NCBI GenBank assembly: GCA_028687585.1
Contig: JAQTZV010000019.1
Coordinates: forward strand, 1-38,558
Direction of reading: 5' to 3'
Source of the DNA: Desulfuromonadaceae bacterium
Lineage (GTDB): Bacteria > Desulfobacterota > Desulfuromonadia > Geobacterales > Pseudopelobacteraceae
DNA length: 38,558 nt
This document shows positions 34,400 to 38,558 of the stretch, piece after piece. How positions within the stretch are numbered: the first letter of the stretch is position 1; each line of letters starts with the position of its first letter. The notes under the pieces were generated by a model. It saw only the letters and a list, made by a program, of their open reading frames with translations, had not been told where the DNA came from and ran no database searches. The position numbers and the translations under genes were made by a program.

Positions 34400-35566
34400 A
34401 TGAGAATTCCACTTTCATACAGCTTGCGCAACCTGTTGACCAGACGGATGACCACCGTGCTGACCGCATCCGGTATGGCACTGGTGGTTATGGTTTTCGC
34501 AGCGACACTGATGCTGACGGATGGCTTGCAGAAGACTCTGGTAGAGACCGGATCGCCGGACAATGTGATTGTGATTCGCAAGGGGGCTCAAACTGAAGTG
34601 CAGAGTGGCGTAGAGCGGCAGCAGGCAAACCTCGTCGAGAGTCTGCCCGGAATCGCCATCGGTCCCGACGGTCGCCGACTTTTAGCCAAGGAGCTGGTGG
34701 TGTTGATCAATCTTCCCAAACGGGGAAGCAATAAGCCCTCAAACGTGGTCATTCGCGGTATATCCACCGCATCAATGACATTGCGGCCGCAGGTGCGGCT
34801 CGTCGAAGGGAGGATGCCGCAGCCCGGATCATCCGAGATCATGGCCGGAAGCAGCATCGCCCGCCGCTTTCAAGGGACCGGCATCGGAGAGCACCTCCGC
34901 TTCGGGATGCGCGACTGGACTGTTGTCGGAATATTTGACGGGGGAACCACCGGTTTCAATTCGGAGGTTTGGGGGGACGCAGACCAGCTGATGCAGGCTT
35001 TCCGGAGACCGGTTTACTCCTCAATACTGTTCAGGCTGGCTGACGGCAACAACTTTGAAAAGCTTAAAGAAGAGATAGAGAGCGATCCGCGGCTGACGCT
35101 GGAAGCGAAGCGCGAACCGCGCTATTATCTGGACCAGTCGGAGGCGATGGCCAAATTCCTCAACATACTGGGAATGACGCTGACCATAATATTTTCTCTC
35201 GGCGCAATCATCGGCGCCATGATTACCATGTATGCCTCTGTAGCAAACCGCGTCGCGGAGATAGGCACCCTCCGGGCACTCGGCTTCCAGCGTTCCAGCA
35301 TACTGGCAGCCTTCCTCGCAGAAGCATTGATCCTCGGCCTTATCGGCGGATTAGTCGGGGTATTCTGCGCCTCATTCCTGCAGTTGATCACCATTTCCAC
35401 CATGAACTGGCAGACCTTTTCCGAACTCTCCTTCTCATTTCGGCTCACCCCTGCCACCGCTCTCGAATCAATCGGTTTCTCCCTGATCATGGGATTGACC
35501 GGCGGATTTATCCCGGCGTTGCGGGCCGGCAGAATCAGCATTGTTGATGCACTGAGGGAAAGCTGA
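34400..35566 (+). CDS. FtsX/MacB-type ABC permease, second copy
   Basis: A 389-residue permease with the same one-plus-three helix plan as its neighbour. It has an N-terminal helix (about 18-40, MTTVLTASGMALVVMVFAAT), a long periplasmic domain, and a C-terminal FtsX domain with ANRVAEIGTLRALGFQRSSI and the ending GRISIVDALRES. ATG 34400 is chosen because it lies just after the first permease's stop (four-base gap); an in-frame ATG at 34349 would overlap that gene heavily. The two permeases are divergent in sequence and probably form a heterodimer, unlike homodimeric MacB. The gene ends 21 bases before a strong terminator. Confidence 0.92.
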   Translation: MRIPLSYSLRNLLTRRMTTVLTASGMALVVMVFAATLMLTDGLQKTLVETGSPDNVIVIRKGAQTEVQSGVERQQANLVESLPGIAIGPDGRRLLAKELVVLINLPKRGSNKPSNVVIRGISTASMTLRPQVRLVEGRMPQPGSSEIMAGSSIARRFQGTGIGEHLRFGMRDWTVVGIFDGGTTGFNSEVWGDADQLMQAFRRPVYSSILFRLADGNNFEKLKEEIESDPRLTLEAKREPRYYLDQSEAMAKFLNILGMTLTIIFSLGAIIGAMITMYASVANRVAEIGTLRALGFQRSSILAAFLAEALILGLIGGLVGVFCASFLQLITISTMNWQTFSELSFSFRLTPATALESIGFSLIMGLTGGFIPALRAGRISIVDALRES

Positions 35567-35587
35567 CTCATCAACATTCATCTACGA

Positions 35588-35631
35588 CTTACACAAAAAG
35601 GACGGTCTAACGACCGTCCTTTTTGTGTAAG
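35588..35631 (+). terminator. Perfect 20-bp terminator hairpin
   Basis: CTTACACAAAAAGGACGGTC (35588-35607), loop TAAC, then the exact reverse complement (35612-35631). The central G/C part is flanked by A5 and T5, giving a classic intrinsic terminator on the plus strand. It can also serve transcripts from the minus strand. Confidence 0.95.
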
Positions 35632-35673
35632 CTTTTCCGACAGTCTGTCTGCCGATAAATAAATTAGACAGAA

Positions 35674-35702
35674 AAAGGCGCTGCAATGGATGAAGAGCCT
35701 TT
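35674..35702 (-). terminator. Possible weak terminator for the minus-strand PEP-CTERM gene
   Basis: On the minus strand AAAGGC pairs with GCCTTTTT across a 17-base loop, about 28 bases after the stop at 35731. The six-base stem and long loop make it weak. The strong hairpin at 35588 lies further on and may be the real stop. Confidence 0.4.
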
Positions 35703-35730
35703 CCTTGTCAAACTATGGATGATACTTATT

Positions 35731-36582
35731 TCAGACTTCTCTGTTCATACGGCGCTTGCCGTATACTGCAAGGCCGAGCATACCGAAGCCGAGCAGCATC
35801 ATGGTGCCGGGTTCCGGAACGGGAACCTGCCCAACACCGGTATCATTTCCACAATTAAGGGTTATGTGCAATAAGTTACCGTAGATTTCAGAGTCATCCA
35901 AGCCATATATCTGCATGAAGTAGTGAGTGTCGTTATAAGCGTCACCCTTATCAGAGTCCTTCCAACCCAAAAATGGTGTTTCAGTGACTAACCCTGTATT
36001 GAAAGTGAAATCGGCGCCTGTGGTTGTAGTCCCCCCATTTAAATATTCGAATGGATTTGACTGCTTCACATCTGTTGTCGTCGTTGTCGCGAAGTTGCCC
36101 TTTACCTTTGTGTACGTACCACTGTTGCCAAGAGCACCATTAGTTCTCGAAAAGTCGAGCACCTCAGTTGCCGTAAAACCGTTACCAACAACCGTACTGC
36201 CATTTTTATAAGGAGTATTATTCCAGTTCCCTAAAAACAAGTCACCAACCTGTACAGCGCTCGAACCTTCAGGAACACCAGTGGCAAAATTCCAACCACC
36301 AATCAGAGTGAGAATCCTTGTACCCGAATTCCAGAACATTCCTTCAAAATCCCACCGTTGGCCAGTATAAGTATTTCTGCCGTCTTGAAGCCTTTCAGTT
36401 TCATTGTCCTCGTTGCCTGTACCAAGAGCAGCAGATCCACCACTATGGGTTGAGTTCCATATGGAGTCGTTAACAGTTATATTATTACCTGCGTTCAGGG
36501 TTGAGAAAGTTGTCGCCCATGCCTGTCCGGTGATAGTAACCACTGCGATGAACAACGCCAAGGTCAGATTAAAAGTCTTCAT
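35731..36582 (-). CDS. PEP-CTERM sorting-domain protein
   Basis: A 283-residue secreted protein. The N-terminal signal peptide is MKTFNLTLALFIAVVTITGQ, with cleavage near AWA. The middle is low-complexity, rich in Asn, Gly and Thr. The C-terminal PEP-CTERM tripartite signal is VPVPEPGTMMLLGFGMLG, then LAVYGKRRMNREV (PEP motif, membrane helix, basic cluster). Such proteins are cleaved by an exosortase and exported or anchored at the surface in exopolysaccharide-producing bacteria; no exosortase gene lies in this window. The middle region matches no domain I recognise. It is preceded by a near-consensus sigma-54 promoter (36632-36647), and its composition is more AT-rich than the neighbouring operons. 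Confidence 0.92.
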   Translation of the reverse strand: MKTFNLTLALFIAVVTITGQAWATTFSTLNAGNNITVNDSIWNSTHSGGSAALGTGNEDNETERLQDGRNTYTGQRWDFEGMFWNSGTRILTLIGGWNFATGVPEGSSAVQVGDLFLGNWNNTPYKNGSTVVGNGFTATEVLDFSRTNGALGNSGTYTKVKGNFATTTTTDVKQSNPFEYLNGGTTTTGADFTFNTGLVTETPFLGWKDSDKGDAYNDTHYFMQIYGLDDSEIYGNLLHITLNCGNDTGVGQVPVPEPGTMMLLGFGMLGLAVYGKRRMNREV

Positions 36583-36631
36583 AATCAGATCTCCTCAATT
36601 TATATACTTCAAAACACTTAATTTAATACTA

Positions 36632-36647
36632 TGCCAATTACGTGCCA
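36632..36647 (-). promoter_or_regulatory. Sigma-54 (-24/-12) promoter of the minus-strand PEP-CTERM gene
   Basis: On the minus strand the sequence is TGGCACGTAATTGGCA. It matches the TGGCACG-N4-TTGCW consensus except one base, with GG and GC ten bases apart as required. It lies 50 bases upstream of ATG 36582, giving a leader of about 40 nucleotides. Confidence 0.85.
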
Positions 36648-36916
36648 ATTAGCTTTAAATGCTGATATAACTAGTATTTTAATAATTACAACAGAACAAC
36701 TAATTACGTTATATCACCTTATGTAAAAAAGTTCGACAACTCAAATAAAAATAATCCTGTCAAAGTTATAGCCAATGTCACTAAACGTTGAATGTAAAAT
36801 ATGGGGCGACAACAAAACTTCAAAACTCACTGAATAGCTGTTGGGAAACTTTACATAATTTATGTAATTGTCTCTCATGAAATAAAAAACTATCAATTAT
36901 AGATAGTTACATACTG

Positions 36917-36932
36917 GCGCATTTATTGCACG
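36917..36932 (+). promoter_or_regulatory. Sigma-54 (-24/-12) promoter of the plus-strand PEP-CTERM gene
   Basis: TGGCGCATTTATTGCA has the invariant GG and GC at the correct spacing and a full TTGCA -12 element; the -24 element differs from TGGCACG at two positions. It lies 44 bases upstream of ATG 36976. Confidence 0.85.
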
Positions 36933-36975
36933 AGCTATAATTAGGTTACGAATAAATTTCAGATGGGGGAGCCAA

Positions 36976-37644
36976 ATGAAAAAGTCATTAATAACCGGAT
37001 TGACATATGCAATACTTGTTTTGGGCATATGCGGGACAGCAAAGGCTAACCTGATAACCAATGGCAGTTTTGAGGACGGTATTTATTCTGACAATCCGTA
37101 TGATACCTTGTCAATCGGGAGTACTAACCTAGATGGTTGGAGTGTAGAGTCTGGTTCCATTGACTGGATCGGCTCATACTGGCAGGCAAGTGAAGGAAAT
37201 AGAAGCCTTGACTTGGCGGGCTTATATCAGCATGGACTTATTCTAGGGGTTGCCTTTAATACTGAAATCGGAAAAACGTATCGTGTTCAGTTTGATATGG
37301 CCGGCAACCCTGACCAATCGTATGACAAGTCTCTGGTAACAGTATCTACTACGGGGAGTAGCGGACCACATACCTTTACGTTCAACCAGACAGGACATAC
37401 AAAAACAAATATGGGGTGGGAAACAAATTATTTCGACTTTGTTGCCCTCGACTCCACTTCGCAACTCTTTTTTGGAGATGTTACAGGACTCGAAGATTAT
37501 AGACAGGCATGGGGTGCCGCTCTTGACAACGTCATTGTTGAACTTGCACCGGTACCTGAGCCGTCGACATTATTGTTGCTGGGCGCAGGTCTTGCCGGTT
37601 TAGGGCTGTTCGGGCGGAGGTCCCAAAAGTCTCGACAAAACTAA
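36976..37644 (+). CDS. PEP-CTERM protein with choice-of-anchor C / DUF642-like domain
   Basis: A 222-residue secreted protein. The signal peptide (about 1-25) ends near GTAKA. The body starts NLITNGSFEDG, with GSIDWIGSYWQASEGNRSLD and YRVQFDMAGNPDQSYDKSL, which is the DUF642-like galactose-binding fold labelled choice-of-anchor C. C-terminal sorting signal: APVPEPSTLLLLGAGLAG, then LGLFGRRSQKSRQN. It is presumably exported, processed by an exosortase, and associated with the extracellular matrix. GGGGGAG precedes ATG 36976. It is transcribed away from the other PEP-CTERM gene and under its own sigma-54-type promoter, and it ends at a hairpin shared with the convergent partial gene. Confidence 0.93.
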   Translation: MKKSLITGLTYAILVLGICGTAKANLITNGSFEDGIYSDNPYDTLSIGSTNLDGWSVESGSIDWIGSYWQASEGNRSLDLAGLYQHGLILGVAFNTEIGKTYRVQFDMAGNPDQSYDKSLVTVSTTGSSGPHTFTFNQTGHTKTNMGWETNYFDFVALDSTSQLFFGDVTGLEDYRQAWGAALDNVIVELAPVPEPSTLLLLGAGLAGLGLFGRRSQKSRQN

Positions 37645-37675
37645 CCGAATTATCAAAATTATTTATGCAACTAAT

Positions 37676-37707
37676 AAGGGCCCAGGATTTTCTTCCTGAG
37701 CCCTTTT
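37676..37707. terminator. Terminator between convergent genes
   Basis: AAGGGCCCAGGA (37676-37687) and TCCTGAGCCCTT (37694-37705) form a 12-bp stem with one mismatch (a G-U wobble on the minus-strand transcript) around a six-base loop, followed by TTATAG. It serves the PEP-CTERM gene and the convergent repeat protein. Confidence 0.85.
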
Positions 37708-37728
37708 ATAGTTGTAGCAGTTTGAATT

Positions 37729-38558
37729 TCAGAAGAATCGATTCACTGTTTTAGAAGACGAGGCCACATTATTAGCGGCGTCATAGGACTTCACCACGAT
37801 TTCATGTACACCTTTGGTAATACTTACCTTGGTGTTGATTGCGCTCGCGCTTGTCGTTAGCTGTAGTTTTCCGTCGACGTAGAGCTCCATCTTAGTTACC
37901 GCAACATTATCGGCAGAATTGGCTTTTATACCGATATTAGAGCCATAAACATATTTTGAACTTGGTGAAATGAAGGTAATTGTCGGCGGAGTAACATCTT
38001 CTAAAGGCAGATTGATGGTGGTAATAACCACGGTTGCCGTTCGTGCCGCCGAGACATTGCCGGCGGAATCTTTGGCCCAGGCGTAGGCGGTTTTACTGCC
38101 GGCGCTGCTGAAGGTGAAGGTCGCTGGGGCGGTGGCGGACCAGCCGCTTGTATCAGCTGTTGGTGCCATTGCACTTTCGGTGATCAGGTAGCCGGTGACG
38201 CCGATGTTGTCGCTGGCGGCAAGCCCGGATACCGGTACGGTCAGTGAGGTTGCACTTGCCGGCAGCGTAAAGGTGCCGACGGTCGGCGCGGTGGCGTCGA
38301 TAACTACTGTTGCTGTTCGTGGCGCCGAGACATTGCCGGCGGCATCTTTGGCCCAGGCGTAGGCGGTTTTACTGCCGGCGCTGCTGAAGGTGAAGCTGGT
38401 TGGTGCGGTGGCAGACCAGCCGCTTGTATCCGCTGTTGGTGCCGTTGCACTTTCGGTGATCAGGTAGCCGGTGACGCCGATGTTGTCGCTGGCGGCAAGC
38501 CCGGATACCGGTACGGTCAGTGAGGTTGCACTTGCCGGCAGCGTGAAGGTGCCGACGG
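37729..38558 (-). CDS. C-terminal part of a large Ig-like repeat protein (runs off the window)
   Basis: The minus-strand frame is open from the window edge to the stop at 37729, about 276 residues, and its start lies beyond 38558. From the N-terminal side it has part of one and all of another 92-residue Ig-like repeat (LTVPVSGLAASDNIGVTGYL, then ATFTFSSAGSKTAYAWAKD and AGNVSAARTATVVI). A different final Ig-like domain follows, PPTITFISPSSKYVYGSNIG with a VTKMELYVDGKLQLTT strand, of the bacterial Big_7 type. The protein ends SKTVNRFF with no PEP-CTERM, LPXTG or barrel anchor. It is probably a secreted or surface adhesin-like protein. The methionine at 38169 is internal, not a start. Confidence 0.88.
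   Translation of the reverse strand, partial: VGTFTLPASATSLTVPVSGLAASDNIGVTGYLITESATAPTADTSGWSATAPTSFTFSSAGSKTAYAWAKDAAGNVSAPRTATVVIDATAPTVGTFTLPASATSLTVPVSGLAASDNIGVTGYLITESAMAPTADTSGWSATAPATFTFSSAGSKTAYAWAKDSAGNVSAARTATVVITTINLPLEDVTPPTITFISPSSKYVYGSNIGIKANSADNVAVTKMELYVDGKLQLTTSASAINTKVSITKGVHEIVVKSYDAANNVASSSKTVNRFF
38034..38558 (-). repeat. 276-bp tandem repeat encoding near-identical Ig-like domains
   Basis: The period is 276 bases (92 codons): the word GAGACATTGC occurs at 38051 and 38327, and GGCGCTGCTG at 38101 and 38377. One full unit and most of a second are present, differing at about a dozen positions by eye. The array continues past the window edge. Confidence 0.92.

Larger units (their letters stand above)
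36583..36975. other. 393-base AT-rich divergent promoter region of two PEP-CTERM genes
   Basis: There is no gene here. It holds two -24/-12 elements pointing outward (36632-36647 minus, 36917-36932 plus). The ~270 bases between them are rich in A/T runs and are the natural place for enhancer-binding-protein and IHF sites. I could not define an activator operator by eye. Confidence 0.7.

Overview
The window looks like chromosome of a Gram-negative deltaproteobacterium, most likely a Geobacter/Pelobacter-type Desulfuromonadales. The reasons are gene content and style: a pel exopolysaccharide cluster, heptose/LPS genes, paired parvulin lipoproteins, PEP-CTERM proteins with sigma-54 (-24/-12) promoters, and dyads built from short repeated CACGAAA- or ACACGGAG-like words. 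The lineage is an inference from sequence style, not a database match. I saw no tRNA, rRNA, CRISPR array or intact transposase.

Layout. 1-4500 (+ strand): a PhzF-like gene whose 5' end is displaced by an apparent one-base deletion, a DUF3820 protein, a 6-phosphofructokinase, a histidine-kinase 3' remnant on the minus strand, and an Old Yellow Enzyme ending at a hairpin. 4739-23721 (- strand): reading in transcription order, thiL, transketolase, a Crp/Fnr regulator, then a complete Pel operon (pelA, a TPR membrane protein, pelB, pelC, an extra GH114-like lipoprotein, pelD, pelE, pelF, pelG), followed 21 bases later by a DAHP synthase. 23858-25982 (+): two SurA/PrsA-like lipoprotein isomerases. 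26073-31160 (-): mreB, a GT2-like protein, gmhA, hldE and a degenerate double-receiver protein. 31344-35566 (+): a MacA-like adaptor, an ABC ATPase and two FtsX/MacB-type permeases, closed by a perfect 20-bp terminator hairpin. 35731-38558: two divergent PEP-CTERM proteins, each behind a sigma-54-type promoter, and the 3' end of a large protein with near-identical 92-residue Ig-like repeats that runs off the window.

How it works together. The central 14 kb should make and export Pel, a cationic galactosamine-rich polysaccharide. PelF polymerises, PelD/E/G form the inner-membrane complex gated by c-di-GMP (the PelD I-site is intact here), PelA deacetylates and hydrolyses in the periplasm, and PelB/PelC form the outer-membrane exit. 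Two features differ from the Pseudomonas layout. The PelB function appears split into an inner-membrane-anchored TPR protein plus a shorter signal-peptide TPR porin. A second GH114-type hydrolase, predicted to be a lipoprotein, sits between pelC and pelD. Most of the remaining genes also concern the cell envelope: outer-membrane protein folding, LPS heptose, cell shape, lipid/peptide-type ABC export and exosortase-sorted surface proteins.

The most interesting items are the variant Pel operon, the divergent sigma-54 promoters of the PEP-CTERM pair, the frameshifted phzF-like start, the histidine-kinase remnant, and the recurrent dyads.
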